Below the pieces are notes generated by a model that was not told the DNA's origin, ran no database searches, and saw nothing but the letters and a program-made list of their open reading frames with translations. A stretch of 64,000 bases of DNA from Chitinophagales bacterium (GTDB taxonomy: Bacteria > Bacteroidota > Bacteroidia > Chitinophagales > JADIYW01): assembly GCA_020636535.1 (NCBI GenBank), contig JACJXT010000012.1:1-64000 (forward strand), written 5' to 3'. Shown here one piece after another: positions 36,505 through 46,584 of this stretch (position 1 is the first letter of the stretch; each line of letters begins with the position of its first letter). The position numbers were made by a program, and so were the translations under genes.

Positions 36505-37279
36505 ATGCATTTTACTTTGCAGTTTTACTTCATCCAAAAATAATGAATATTATGATAAAGGAATGAAAATTTTTAAAGAAAAATGTATTTCTTGTCATAA
36601 CTCTAAAGGAGGAAATGAAAATAATTTAAAACTATCAAAACCGCCATTTTTATTTAGTACAGATACTTCTTCTACTTTTTATAAAGAAGTATACAATGTA
36701 TATAATCAATCAAAGATAAATACTAAAGAACAAATAGATATTGCTAAATTTTGGTCAGATGATTTTGCTACAACACCAGCATGTCATTCTCTTGCAATTG
36801 CAAATCAAGCAACAGAACAACAAAATATAGGTTATAAAGACCGAATAATTATATTGCTTAAATCGAGTATTGCCTTAAATGATGCTTTTATTAATTGCTT
36901 TAAAAATAAATATCATTATAATCTACTAAGACCAGTTACTTATATTCAAAAATATATTGATTCTACTTGGAACGCCTTAATTCCAACACCACCATTTCCA
37001 GAATATCCATCATGTCATTCTACACAAACTTCTGCAAATGCAACTATATTAAAATTAAATTTAGAGAATATTATTTTTTATGATTTCTCAAGAGAGAAAT
37101 TTGGATTCCCAGTAAAAAAAATAAATTCATTTGATGATTATGCTATTGAAGTTACAAAATCTCGACTTTATGGTGGTGTACATTATCAGTTTTCTAATAA
37201 TGAAGGATTAAGACTTGGAAAAGTAATTGGAGAAAATATCAACACAATAATTAATCAGATTATATACAAAAAGAACTAA
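36479..37279 (+). CDS. Vanadium-haloperoxidase/PAP2-like protein with N-terminal CxxCH
   Basis: 266 aa from the ATG at 36479. A signal peptide is followed by CISCH (residues 36-40), a c-type heme attachment motif. The rest matches the haloperoxidase branch of the PAP2 superfamily: K-x6-RP at 144-152 (KYHYNLLRP), PTPPFPEYPSCHS at about 170-181, and SRLYGGVH at 228-235. The family's PSGH is PSCH here, and an earlier GH-type position reads ACHS (101-104). Usual members are over 400 aa, so the N-terminal part is shortened. It may be an active periplasmic phosphatase/peroxidase or a heme-binding derivative; which one cannot be settled from sequence. It is divergent from the HTTM unit. Confidence 0.72.
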   Translation: MKVYKFLVICILLCSFTSSKNNEYYDKGMKIFKEKCISCHNSKGGNENNLKLSKPPFLFSTDTSSTFYKEVYNVYNQSKINTKEQIDIAKFWSDDFATTPACHSLAIANQATEQQNIGYKDRIIILLKSSIALNDAFINCFKNKYHYNLLRPVTYIQKYIDSTWNALIPTPPFPEYPSCHSTQTSANATILKLNLENIIFYDFSREKFGFPVKKINSFDDYAIEVTKSRLYGGVHYQFSNNEGLRLGKVIGENINTIINQIIYKKN

Positions 37280-37323
37280 ATGCACCTCACAAGAAAAAGT
37301 AATTGAGTTTAACTTATTTCTTT

Positions 37324-37331
37324 TACTTTTG
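37324..37331 (+). promoter_or_regulatory. -7 promoter box of thiG
   Basis: TACTTTTG (TAnnTTTG) ends 4 nt before the ATG at 37336, and TTG at 37303 is a possible -33 element. A transcript starting about 5 nt downstream would be leaderless. No TPP riboswitch (THI box) is seen in this interval. Confidence 0.6.
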
Positions 37332-37335
37332 CAAT

Positions 37336-38100
37336 ATGTCTAATTTGGTTATTGCCAACAAAGTTTTTTCTTCTAGATTGCTCTTAGGTACTGGTAAGTT
37401 TGCATCACCACAGTTAATGCAAAATGCTGTTACAGTTGCTCAAACCGAGTTAGTAACTATGGCACTTAAACGAGTTGATTTAAAAAATCAGTCGGATAAT
37501 ATTTTGAGTTACCTAAAGCAAACTAAAGTCAATCTTTTGCCAAATACTAGTGGTGTTAGAAATGCCAAAGAAGCTATTTTTGCTGCTCATGCTGCTAGAG
37601 AAGCACTACAAACCAATTGGATAAAACTCGAAATTCATCCAGATCCAAGATATTTAATGCCAGATGCCATGGAAACACTAAAAGCAACTGAGCAATTGGT
37701 TAAAGATGATTTCATAGTGCTACCATATATTCATGCTGATCCTGTGTTGTGTAAACGCCTAGAAGATGTAGGTGTACAAGCCGTAATGCCTTTGGCTGCT
37801 CCAATTGGCACAAACAAAGGTTTGTCAAGTATAGATTTTCTAAAAATTATTATAGCAGAAAGTACTGTTCCTGTAATTATTGATGCTGGATTAGGTACGC
37901 CATCTCATGCCGCTCAAGCTATGGAAATTGGTGCTGATGCTGTACTAGTAAATACTGCAATTGCTATTGCTAAAAATCCAGTAGATATGGCAAATGCTTT
38001 TAGAATGGCTGTAGAAGCTGGTCGACTAGGTTTTGAAGCCGGTTTGGCTGCCCAAACTGATTTAGCTAGTGCTAGTAGTCCACTCGATTTTATTTTATAA
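37336..38100 (+). CDS. thiG: Thiazole synthase
   Basis: 254 aa from the ATG at 37336. Forms the thiazole phosphate ring of thiamine from DXP, dehydroglycine and the ThiS thiocarboxylate. Typical segments: RLLLGTGKFAS, the Schiff-base Lys in WIKLEIHPDPRYLMPD, PLAAPIGTNKGL, VIIDAGLGTPSHAAQAMEIG, and NTAIAIAKNPVDMANAF. Length equals the family (about 255). Codons upstream (37303-37335) overlap the promoter box and are excluded. thiS, thiC and thiE are not adjacent, and thiH lies 7.4 kb downstream on the same strand. Confidence 0.96.
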   Translation: MSNLVIANKVFSSRLLLGTGKFASPQLMQNAVTVAQTELVTMALKRVDLKNQSDNILSYLKQTKVNLLPNTSGVRNAKEAIFAAHAAREALQTNWIKLEIHPDPRYLMPDAMETLKATEQLVKDDFIVLPYIHADPVLCKRLEDVGVQAVMPLAAPIGTNKGLSSIDFLKIIIAESTVPVIIDAGLGTPSHAAQAMEIGADAVLVNTAIAIAKNPVDMANAFRMAVEAGRLGFEAGLAAQTDLASASSPLDFIL

Positions 38101-38277
38101 TTTATATTTAAGCGTCATTCTAGAAAATTTTGGAGTAACACGAAGAAATTTATCTAGAATCTTACTAAAGTAGTTTCCTGCTTTCGCAGGAAGGACGGAA
38201 AAAGAAATCGTAGAAATTGTGATTTTTAACTTATTTTGTTCTAAGTTCTAAATGAATACTAATAATCTTAATAATGT
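38101..38277. repeat. Intergenic dispersed palindrome
   Basis: TTCCTGC (38175-38181) / GCAGGAA (38186-38192) followed by GGACGGAA, and preceded by GAAGAAATTTATCTAGAATC, which is also found near 57207. A member of the family at 6467, 8478 and 59566. Confidence 0.6.
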
Positions 38278-39369
38278 ATGACTGATACCAATCAAAAAAA
38301 TTCAGTTAAATATTTTTTGTTTTCAGTAGTTTGTATTGCTGGATTAATCGCTTATTTGTATTACTCTATTAAACCATTTGATAAAGAAGCAGCATTGCAA
38401 GAATACATTGCTCAAGAAACACCAAATAACATTATTACTACAGATATTAATGCCAATCAACGAACAGCATTAAAACAATTGGCTGTTGTTAATCAGAATG
38501 AAATTGAGATTTGGAAACTAATTGCTGATGAAAAAAATAGCATCATTAATTATCAAATAGATATTTTAGATATTGATAATAAAATCAAAAAAAGTACTCC
38601 AATTAATCAAGTCAATACCGAAGTGAGTATGATCGATTTTTATTTGCTAGACAATTTCGTAGTACTCATTCTCAAGAAAAAGAACTTTAGCATAATTAAT
38701 AAAAAAAGTAAATTAATAGCATATAACAATGGTATATTATCTAAAAAATTCACTGACATATCAAATATTGCTACTGCTGAAAAAAGTTATTTGTATCCTA
38801 GTATTGCTTTAAGTAATGAAGAATATAAACAGTTTTTATTCTTTCCTAGTGAAAATATATTGCTTACGCCAGATCAGTTTCAACAACAAAAACAAGATGC
38901 TAAAAACAACAGTAGTTGGAGTTTTAATAAGCAATACTTCGTTTACCAGCAGAATTTATATTTAATCACTCAAAAACAGTTGCCTAAAATTTTTGTAAAA
39001 CCTATTAGTACTGAAGACATGCACATTTTACTAGAAGATGAAAAGAATTGGCTTTGGAACTCACTTCAAGTAGTTGATATAAAAAAAATAAATGCACTAA
39101 ATGGCATTAGCAAGCAAACTACTTATTTGTATAGTGATTTAAGTAATATTTTATTGTTTGAAAATAATTATTTATACTTATATAATACAAATGGTAAACT
39201 ATTATGGAAAATAACCGACAATAGTTTTGATAAATTTAGTGTAGAAGAAAGTTACAACAACTTAAATATAAGCACTACTAATCAACAGTTGATTATTCAA
39301 ACCAATAACAATCTCATACTTATTATTAATAAGATAGATGGAAAAATTATTAAGCAGATAGCACTATAA
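38278..39369 (+). CDS. Membrane-anchored protein of unknown function
   Basis: 363 aa. A single N-terminal transmembrane segment (YFLFSVVCIAGLIAYLYYS, about 12-30), then a long soluble, Asn/Lys/Ile-rich part made mostly of short beta strands. These include repeated patterns such as LLFENNYLYLYNTNGKLLWK and LIIQTNNNLILIINKIDGK that recall PQQ-like beta-propeller blades. I do not recognise a named family. It is alone on the plus strand between thiG and the convergent VOC gene. Confidence 0.55.
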   Translation: MTDTNQKNSVKYFLFSVVCIAGLIAYLYYSIKPFDKEAALQEYIAQETPNNIITTDINANQRTALKQLAVVNQNEIEIWKLIADEKNSIINYQIDILDIDNKIKKSTPINQVNTEVSMIDFYLLDNFVVLILKKKNFSIINKKSKLIAYNNGILSKKFTDISNIATAEKSYLYPSIALSNEEYKQFLFFPSENILLTPDQFQQQKQDAKNNSSWSFNKQYFVYQQNLYLITQKQLPKIFVKPISTEDMHILLEDEKNWLWNSLQVVDIKKINALNGISKQTTYLYSDLSNILLFENNYLYLYNTNGKLLWKITDNSFDKFSVEESYNNLNISTTNQQLIIQTNNNLILIINKIDGKIIKQIAL

Positions 39370-39373
39370 ATTA

Positions 39374-39775
39374 TTAACCTTCGTAGTCATGATATTCTGT
39401 AATCATCAAATAATATCCATCTAAATCTCTAATTGAAAATTCTCTTTTTGATGAGTTTGAGTTCGTATGCATTTCTTCTTCTATTAGATAATTCATTTGC
39501 TTAATATTTTGATAGATATGCTCTAAATTATCTGTTTTATAGTAAAGAATTAATCCATTTCCGACCTCAATATTAGCATTTTGCATAGTTGGATGTTCGT
39601 GTGCTTCCCATTTATGAAGACAAATTAATACTTCATTGTTTTCATCAACTAATACTGCAAAATTATCTCCACCGTGAGTTCTCTTACAACCAAAAATCAA
39701 CTGATACCATTCCGCACTCTTATTTACATCTTTAACTGCAATTATTGGGTCAATCTTTATCATTGCTGTAGACAA
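39374..39775 (-). CDS. VOC / glyoxalase-bleomycin-resistance superfamily protein
   Basis: 133 aa. The beta-alpha-beta-beta-beta fold of the vicinal-oxygen-chelate family: DPIIAVKDVNKSAEWYQLIFG at the start, the middle strand NFAVLVDENNEVLICLHKWE, and ending FSIRDLDGYYLMITEY with the usual metal-binding Glu near the C-terminus. The substrate is unknown. The stop lies 4 nt from the convergent membrane-anchored gene. Confidence 0.85.
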   Translation of the reverse strand: MSTAMIKIDPIIAVKDVNKSAEWYQLIFGCKRTHGGDNFAVLVDENNEVLICLHKWEAHEHPTMQNANIEVGNGLILYYKTDNLEHIYQNIKQMNYLIEEEMHTNSNSSKREFSIRDLDGYYLMITEYHDYEG

Positions 39776-39780
39776 GTGTA

Positions 39781-42700
39781 TTACTTAATATACAATTTTT
39801 CAGTATAAGTTTTGTGTTCGCCAACTATTCTAAAAACATAAACACCTTCTGCTAATTGATTAACAACATCATCAAGTAAAATAGCATTATATCCTTGTTG
39901 AATTTGTCTATCGTCATTAAATAGTAACTTACCATCTAGTTGATACAATTCAAAACGCATTAGCTCAGTTCTTCCATTTTGAATATTGGCATGAATACCA
40001 ACTCCAGATTGATAGTAAATTTCTGCTCCATCAACATAGTTACCACACTTAGCCAGCGTAATATTAAAAGTATGTACAGTGCCATCAAAATCTATTTGCT
40101 TCAATCGATAGTATTGCATATCTAATGCATCATTATCAATATAACTATAGTTTAAAACTTCAGTAGAAAATCCAGCAGCATGAACTGTTGTTAGCGTTTC
40201 AAAGTGAATTCCGTCTGTAGATTTTTCTACAATAAATTTATCACTATTAATTTCTGAAGCAGTAGACCAATTTAATGTAACAGCACCATCATTATTACAA
40301 TTTGCAGAAAAACTCAATAACTCAACAGGTAAAGCAGTAGTATTTCCACTTCCACCACCTGGAGCAAAATCAGAAAATCCACTATAACCAGCACCAATAA
40401 TTTCGTAGTAATTATTAGAAACAATACAATTATCTCCACCAAATGCAGCACTTGGAGGCCAAGTTCCTCCACCAGTTCCTGTAGTTGCTTTTAAAGCTCT
40501 ATAATTATTTTTATATCCAGCTACATCATCATTTGGATATGTATTTGCATTCAATGCATTTGGATGTAAATAAATATCATACGAGAAAGTTGTTCCTGTA
40601 GAACTTACAAAATTCCACCAACCTTCGCCAGTCATATCTGTATATTCTACAAAGTTAGTTGCACCACTACAAGTAACTTCTGTAAAAGGTACTGTAATAA
40701 CTCCTGGATCTCCTGCTACAAATTTAGCAGTTGCATAACCACTACCAGAAGCAATATTTAAAATTACCGGATTGTATGCTTCGCCAGCAACAGCATCGCC
40801 AACTGGAAAATCATAATTCCCTGTGGTATTAATATTTCGCTCTAAATTACCGAAAACATATTTATCGTTTACATAAGTACCTGTAGTATTTGGTGTTTCG
40901 TAACCTTTTATAGCATTGATAATACTAGGATTATTTACTGTAACCTTGTATGCATTTGTTTTAATAATTCCACCACAAGCAAAGTTTAATACACCTGTAT
41001 TGGCAACTTCAATATTATCATTTAAATTTAAATATGTTTGTGCTGTCTTTTTAATAGTTAAATTATAGAATGATTCTAAAGCAATACTTATTGTTAAGTT
41101 TTGAGTAGAAGCACCATTAAATGAAACTGTTGATTTTCCTTGTAAGAAACCATTAGCACCATTGTTATTTGTCCAATCTCCAGCAATAGCAATCGTACCA
41201 TCTTCAGTTCCACCACCATCTGCATCTAACTGACCACCACTGTTTATTATTAAGTTACCACTAATAACTAATTTGTTAGTAGCATTATTTTCAACTTTTA
41301 CAATTGCACCATTTTGAATAGTTAAATTCTTGCAGTTAGCTACATCAAAAAATTGATCTGAGTATACAGCTGCTGCACTAATATTAGGTTTATTTGTAGT
41401 ATTTGGAATGGTAACATTTACACTTTGATTAGGCACTAAATTCGCAGACCAGTTCTCACAATTAAACCAGTTATCATCAGCCGCACCTGTCCATGTATTT
41501 ACAATAGACGAATTATCTATTGGCAAAGCAGATGGAATTGCAGTTAATGCAGTATTAAAGTTAGAGCAATCAGAATAAGCTGTCCAGTTAGAGGTATTTA
41601 ATAATCTATCTAACCATGAATATTTATCTGTTGTAGTTACTGCTCCAGTATATAAGAAAAAGTCTGTAGCACCTGTAGCTGGTGTTTGATTATAACATCC
41701 CAAACCATCTGGTAGTTCAGAAAACTGTGAACGATTAGGAGTAGAACCACAATCTGGTGCAGCACCCCAACTTGTTTTAGTATTAAATGCAAACAAATAT
41801 CTACCTCCAGTATAGGTAGCATCATGATTGTTTGGTGTTCCATTATCCCAAATACCACCTTGCATAAATAATAATTGATCTCCTCCAGAGTTAGTATTTA
41901 TAGTATTACTTCCCAAATCTGTCACATTCCAATTTGTAGCTAATGTTGTTGGTGTTCCAGAAGGAGGAATTACCCATTTTATAACAGTACCGGCAGGTAT
42001 AGTTGCTCCAGTATAAGTAACTCTATAAAACCCTTCTGTATTATTAAATTTGCCAGCAGTGCAATTACTCCAACCATTATCTGTAATATCTATAGTAGTA
42101 CCAGCATAAATATCTTTAAATGACACAAAATAAATATTATCTATACCGCCGCCGCCGCCGCCACAATCATTATCATTTGAGTTCATACCAATTACAGCAA
42201 ATTCACCAGCACCTAGTGTAGTAGAACCTGTTGGAGTTCCATTTACAGCAACACCACTACTCCATTCTGTTCCTTTTCTAGTAAAGACTTTAAAGTAATA
42301 GCTTGTACCATTATCTAAACCATTTAGTGTAATAGAATTTCCTGTATTTTTATATACTACCTCTTCACACACATTAGATAAACATGATTCTGAATTAGCT
42401 ACTTCATAATTACTACCATCGCCACTTGGTACAGTAGTAACAGGTGCAGCAGTACACATTACTACCATCATTTCATCATAACAAGCTGGATTAGTCCAAG
42501 TTACTTGAATACTACCACTGCCTGAAGATGATGCTGTTACTAAAGTAGGATTAACTGGTGCTAAATAAATAGTAATTGGATTTTTAAATGCATAATTACA
42601 AGTAGAAGATGGATTGCTAGCAACCACTCTTATTTTATATTCTGTTCCAGATGTTGTTCCTGCAGGAATAATACCATTAATTGTTCCACTAACGCTAGTT

Positions 42701-45384
42701 CCTGATAAACTTAAAGTACCTAAATTAATAGGCGATGTAAAACTACCACTAGCATCAGATAATTGTGCAGTAAATATATTTCCTGCATTATATGTACCAT
42801 AAGTATAAAATGGTACTGCAATATTTGAAGATGTAGCTGATGTTACACAATATTCGTTTAGTGTAATATTATGTGTTACAATTGTATTTGTATTATAACA
42901 ATTAGAACAATGATACCCTAAGTAATCTGTTTCATTAAAGCCAACACTAATCCATTCTGTTGCTAAAGTTGGGAAACCAGTTCCACCAGGATTTACTTGA
43001 ATTCCTTTTTGAATGGTAGGTATTCTAACTAAAGTATTATCTAAAGTAGTATTTCCTCCGCCTGTCCATTCCGTGCCTGGATCTTCACCTATATTGCCAA
43101 AAATATCTAGTATTAAACTGCCTTTTACCAAGGCAACTACATCATTTCCATTAAAATTTAAAGATCCATTGGTTTGATCTGCCAAAGTTCCTGCAAATGA
43201 AGCACTACTATGAGCTAAAACCCATGTTCCATATGCTGGTATAGTTCCACTTAAAGCGTATGTAGAATAAGTAATATTTCCGTTATAATATATTCTGATA
43301 GCATAATTACCAGCACTTAAATTAATTGAAGAAGCTGTTGGATTATATACTTCTATCGCTTTATCATTGTTTAAGCCAAAAACATATTCTGATATATATA
43401 AGTCACCGCAAGCACTAACAGCAACTTCTCCAGAACAAGAGATAGTTTCTGAAACATCACAAGCAGTTGGTAAACCTGGATAATCAATACTGATATCTCC
43501 AGTATAAGTACCTGCACTTAAACCAGCATTTAATTGCACATAATAGGTAGTTAATCCTAAACTACCTAATGTATAAGGTACTGAAATAGATGAACTAAAG
43601 CTTATACCATCAGTAGAAATGCTAAAGTTAGTTGGTGCTGTAATTGTAATATTTCCTAACAATGGAAATAAGTTACTAGCACTTATAGAAAATGTTTGTG
43701 TAGCAGAAGGACCATTACCTTGTTCATAATTTAAACCAGTGATACTAGTTACAGATGCATTAATTACAGCTTCTAAAGTTGTAAAACTATTTGGGTTATT
43801 AGTACTCGTCGTAGTTAAATAACAATCATCAGCAGTATTGTATTCAAATACTTGGACGAAATAATCTGTATTACAAGCTAAACCATTTACAGCTACCGAA
43901 GTTCCAGTACCATCATACACTACATATTCATCAGCTGCTATAGTTCCACCTGTACCAAATGTAGTACTTGCAGTATACGAAGTTCCACTAGCAGGTATTC
44001 CTGCAACAGCACTTCCTGCTTTAACTACTACAATTCTTCTATTCCCATTTCCGTTTGTCCAACTAATATTTGCAGTAGTTGTTGTAATAGTATTAATACT
44101 AACATTAGTTGCTTGAGTTGTAGGTGCGGTACAAGGTGTACCACAAGTAACTTCTATATCATCAATATAGTGAGATCTATCATCAGCTGAACGATATAAC
44201 CTTATACGAACGCCTGTTTGGCTTGTGTAAGCACTAAGGTTTGCCGTAAATTGAACATAAGTAGTGCTAGTGCAAGTATGCTCAATTACATCAACCCAAG
44301 AAGAGCCATTGTATACTTGTATTATTATTCTGTTTCCATTTGTTACAGATTCTGTACTGCTAAGTGAAGCCCAATAACTAATTGAACTAGGATTATCGAT
44401 AGGTGGTAATTCCAACCAATCACCTACATCATTAAATCCAATATATCTTCCAGAACCACCTCTTGCACTTGCACCTGTACTTGCATAAATACCATCAGCA
44501 GAATATGTTCCTGCATTTGCTGTTTCTGTCCATACTCCACTTCCATGATTAGCCCAACCATCTGCATCTTCAAATCCATCAGTTAAACAAACAGAAGGAG
44601 CATTGGCAGAGCAAGAACCTGGATCAGTAACTGTTACATTATCATTGCAAGAACTTGTAGTAGCATCTGTTACAGTTATTGTTACATTGCCTGCACCTGC
44701 AGAGCCATTTTGTAATGTAAATGAAGTTGCGGAACCATAAGTTCCACTAGTAGGTGAAATTGTTCCACTACTTACGGATACATTATAGTTAGAACCAAGT
44801 CCTGAGCCAGTTGGATTTAAATCGAATGTAATATAATCATCTGTAGCAACAGCAGTAGTGCTATTATCATTACAAGTAACACTTGATAAACCGAGAGCGG
44901 TTAGAGAACATGAAGAAGCAGAACCTGCTGTTAGTCCAATATTATATAAGGCAATATTTGAACCGCTAGGTTTTAAAGTATACACCCATTTTATATAACT
45001 AGTAGAAGCACTTATAGCACTAATAGTCTTTGTTCCCAAAGCATCTCCAGCTACATATGTTGATAATGCACTATAAGAAATACCATCACTTGATTCATAA
45101 ACAGTAAATGAACATCCTGTCGGTAAGGTTCCAGTGAATGAATTATTTACACCTAAATCAAATGTAAGCACACCAGCTGTTCCATTAAAATACAAAACAA
45201 GCTCATCTCCTTGTGTATCAAACTTTAATTTAGGGCCAGAATAGTCAGAACCTAAACCTGTATGAGAGAAACCAGTAGGAAGAGCACCTTTTGCTAATGT
45301 TGTTGTTGAAACTGGCAATGTTGCCTGTCCAAAGCCAAGAGAGTAAATTGATAAAATAAAAATAAAGAAGTAAATTTTTTTCAT
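39781..45384 (-). CDS. Large multidomain T9SS cargo protein
   Basis: 1867 aa from the ATG at 45384. Signal peptide MKKIYFFIFILSIYSLGFGQ. Domains in order: a Ser/Gly/Thr-rich N-terminal region, a region like a carbohydrate-binding sandwich (FEDADGWANHG), fibronectin type III-like segments, a lamin-tail domain (CGDLYISEYVFGLNNDKAIEVYNP), another FN3-like stretch, a CGGGGGG run encoded by a GCC/GGC microsatellite (about 42146-42162), a G8/autotransporter-like strand repeat (WTGAADDNWFNCENW and SGNLIINSGG), and a C-terminal region with LPVELLSFSANC and a sorting domain ending in EKLYIK. A surface protein without visible catalytic domain. It is convergent with the membrane-anchored gene and divergent from thiH. 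Confidence 0.88.
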   Translation of the reverse strand: MKKIYFFIFILSIYSLGFGQATLPVSTTTLAKGALPTGFSHTGLGSDYSGPKLKFDTQGDELVLYFNGTAGVLTFDLGVNNSFTGTLPTGCSFTVYESSDGISYSALSTYVAGDALGTKTISAISASTSYIKWVYTLKPSGSNIALYNIGLTAGSASSCSLTALGLSSVTCNDNSTTAVATDDYITFDLNPTGSGLGSNYNVSVSSGTISPTSGTYGSATSFTLQNGSAGAGNVTITVTDATTSSCNDNVTVTDPGSCSANAPSVCLTDGFEDADGWANHGSGVWTETANAGTYSADGIYASTGASARGGSGRYIGFNDVGDWLELPPIDNPSSISYWASLSSTESVTNGNRIIIQVYNGSSWVDVIEHTCTSTTYVQFTANLSAYTSQTGVRIRLYRSADDRSHYIDDIEVTCGTPCTAPTTQATNVSINTITTTTANISWTNGNGNRRIVVVKAGSAVAGIPASGTSYTASTTFGTGGTIAADEYVVYDGTGTSVAVNGLACNTDYFVQVFEYNTADDCYLTTTSTNNPNSFTTLEAVINASVTSITGLNYEQGNGPSATQTFSISASNLFPLLGNITITAPTNFSISTDGISFSSSISVPYTLGSLGLTTYYVQLNAGLSAGTYTGDISIDYPGLPTACDVSETISCSGEVAVSACGDLYISEYVFGLNNDKAIEVYNPTASSINLSAGNYAIRIYYNGNITYSTYALSGTIPAYGTWVLAHSSASFAGTLADQTNGSLNFNGNDVVALVKGSLILDIFGNIGEDPGTEWTGGGNTTLDNTLVRIPTIQKGIQVNPGGTGFPTLATEWISVGFNETDYLGYHCSNCYNTNTIVTHNITLNEYCVTSATSSNIAVPFYTYGTYNAGNIFTAQLSDASGSFTSPINLGTLSLSGTSVSGTINGIIPAGTTSGTEYKIRVVASNPSSTCNYAFKNPITIYLAPVNPTLVTASSSGSGSIQVTWTNPACYDEMMVVMCTAAPVTTVPSGDGSNYEVANSESCLSNVCEEVVYKNTGNSITLNGLDNGTSYYFKVFTRKGTEWSSGVAVNGTPTGSTTLGAGEFAVIGMNSNDNDCGGGGGGIDNIYFVSFKDIYAGTTIDITDNGWSNCTAGKFNNTEGFYRVTYTGATIPAGTVIKWVIPPSGTPTTLATNWNVTDLGSNTINTNSGGDQLLFMQGGIWDNGTPNNHDATYTGGRYLFAFNTKTSWGAAPDCGSTPNRSQFSELPDGLGCYNQTPATGATDFFLYTGAVTTTDKYSWLDRLLNTSNWTAYSDCSNFNTALTAIPSALPIDNSSIVNTWTGAADDNWFNCENWSANLVPNQSVNVTIPNTTNKPNISAAAVYSDQFFDVANCKNLTIQNGAIVKVENNATNKLVISGNLIINSGGQLDADGGGTEDGTIAIAGDWTNNNGANGFLQGKSTVSFNGASTQNLTISIALESFYNLTIKKTAQTYLNLNDNIEVANTGVLNFACGGIIKTNAYKVTVNNPSIINAIKGYETPNTTGTYVNDKYVFGNLERNINTTGNYDFPVGDAVAGEAYNPVILNIASGSGYATAKFVAGDPGVITVPFTEVTCSGATNFVEYTDMTGEGWWNFVSSTGTTFSYDIYLHPNALNANTYPNDDVAGYKNNYRALKATTGTGGGTWPPSAAFGGDNCIVSNNYYEIIGAGYSGFSDFAPGGGSGNTTALPVELLSFSANCNNDGAVTLNWSTASEINSDKFIVEKSTDGIHFETLTTVHAAGFSTEVLNYSYIDNDALDMQYYRLKQIDFDGTVHTFNITLAKCGNYVDGAEIYYQSGVGIHANIQNGRTELMRFELYQLDGKLLFNDDRQIQQGYNAILLDDVVNQLAEGVYVFRIVGEHKTYTEKLYIK

Positions 45385-45523
45385 ACACCCAAGTTTTATA
45401 GTTCTAAAATTATGCAAAAAATAACACTTGTTAGGAAATTTAATATTAAGGTTTCTTGTACAAATTATGCCTTTTTATTATATCTTCGCACTTATCCACA
45501 ATTTTGACTATCAGAGACTTGCA

Positions 45524-46582
45524 ATGTTAAAAAGTAGTATTATAAATTCCTTAAATGATGCGTTCAATAACAACAAAATTCTTATTGATACTTTTAAATA
45601 TATCTTAAATATTGAGAATGAAGAATATCTTAATAAATATAAAGCAAAAAGCTATGCTATAAAACAGATGCGTTTTGGTAATACCATGCAATTGTTTGCT
45701 CCTTTATATTTGAGTAATACTTGTAAGAATGTTTGTACTTACTGTGGATTTAGTGTGGATAATAAAATTGCTAGAAAAATATTAAATCCGACAGAAATTG
45801 AAGTAGAGGCAAGAGTTTTACAGCAACAAGGTTTTGAACACATACTAATTGTAACTGGTGAAGATAATAGTGAAGTTGGTTTAGCTTATTTATTGAAAGC
45901 TATTTATATTTTAAAAAAATATTTCTCTATTATTTCTGTTGAAGTTCAACCTTTAGAAACAGAAGATTATATTCAACTAAAAGATGCTGGTGTACATACT
46001 ATTATAGTCTATCAAGAAACTTATAATAAAGAAACTTATTTAAAAGTTCATCCGAAAGGAAAAAAAAGAAATTTTGAGTATCGATTAGATACTCCAGATA
46101 GAATTGGAGATGCTGGCATTCACAAAATTGGCTTAGGTATTTTAATTGGTTTGCATGATAATTGGCAAAATGATTTAATTGATTGTGCTCTACACATCAA
46201 CTATCTACAAAAAAAATATTGGCAAAGTAGATTTTCTATTTCTTTTCCTAGACTGAGACCTTTTGAAGGTGAATTTGAACCAGCATGTACAATCACTGAG
46301 TTTGAACTAAAAAAAATAATTATTGCTTTTAGAATTTGTTTCCCTGATATAGATATTATTTTGTCTACAAGAGAGCGACCTGAGTTTAGAAACGAAGTAC
46401 TTGAACTTGGTATTACTACTATGAGTGCTGGTAGTAAGACTTCGCCAGGTGCTTATCAAGAGCAAAATAACTTAGAGCAGTTTGCTGTTAATGATAATCG
46501 TACACTAGCAGAAATTGTATCACTACTAAAATTAAATAATATTGAACCAGTTTTTAAAGACTGGGACTATTGTTTGGCTTAA
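45524..46582 (+). CDS. thiH: 2-iminoacetate synthase (radical SAM)
   Basis: 352 aa from the ATG at 45524. Cleaves tyrosine by a radical mechanism to give dehydroglycine for thiazole synthesis by ThiG. The radical-SAM cluster motif is CKNVCTYC (CxxxCxxC), followed by FSVDNK and VTGEDN; later ThiH segments are VEVQPLETEDY, YQETYNKETYLKVHPKGKK, RLDTPDRIGDAGIHKIGLG and STRERPEFRN. The open frame extends to 45428, but the family starts near here, and a TATCTTCG box (one mismatch to TAnnTTTG) lies at 45481-45488. It is separated from thiG by 7.4 kb. Confidence 0.95.
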   Translation: MLKSSIINSLNDAFNNNKILIDTFKYILNIENEEYLNKYKAKSYAIKQMRFGNTMQLFAPLYLSNTCKNVCTYCGFSVDNKIARKILNPTEIEVEARVLQQQGFEHILIVTGEDNSEVGLAYLLKAIYILKKYFSIISVEVQPLETEDYIQLKDAGVHTIIVYQETYNKETYLKVHPKGKKRNFEYRLDTPDRIGDAGIHKIGLGILIGLHDNWQNDLIDCALHINYLQKKYWQSRFSISFPRLRPFEGEFEPACTITEFELKKIIIAFRICFPDIDIILSTRERPEFRNEVLELGITTMSAGSKTSPGAYQEQNNLEQFAVNDNRTLAEIVSLLKLNNIEPVFKDWDYCLA

Positions 46583-46584
46583 TT

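Noticed and set aside
37282..37335. TPP riboswitch upstream of thiG
   Set aside because: There is no THI-box pattern, and the -7 box sits directly in front of the start codon, leaving no room for a leader.
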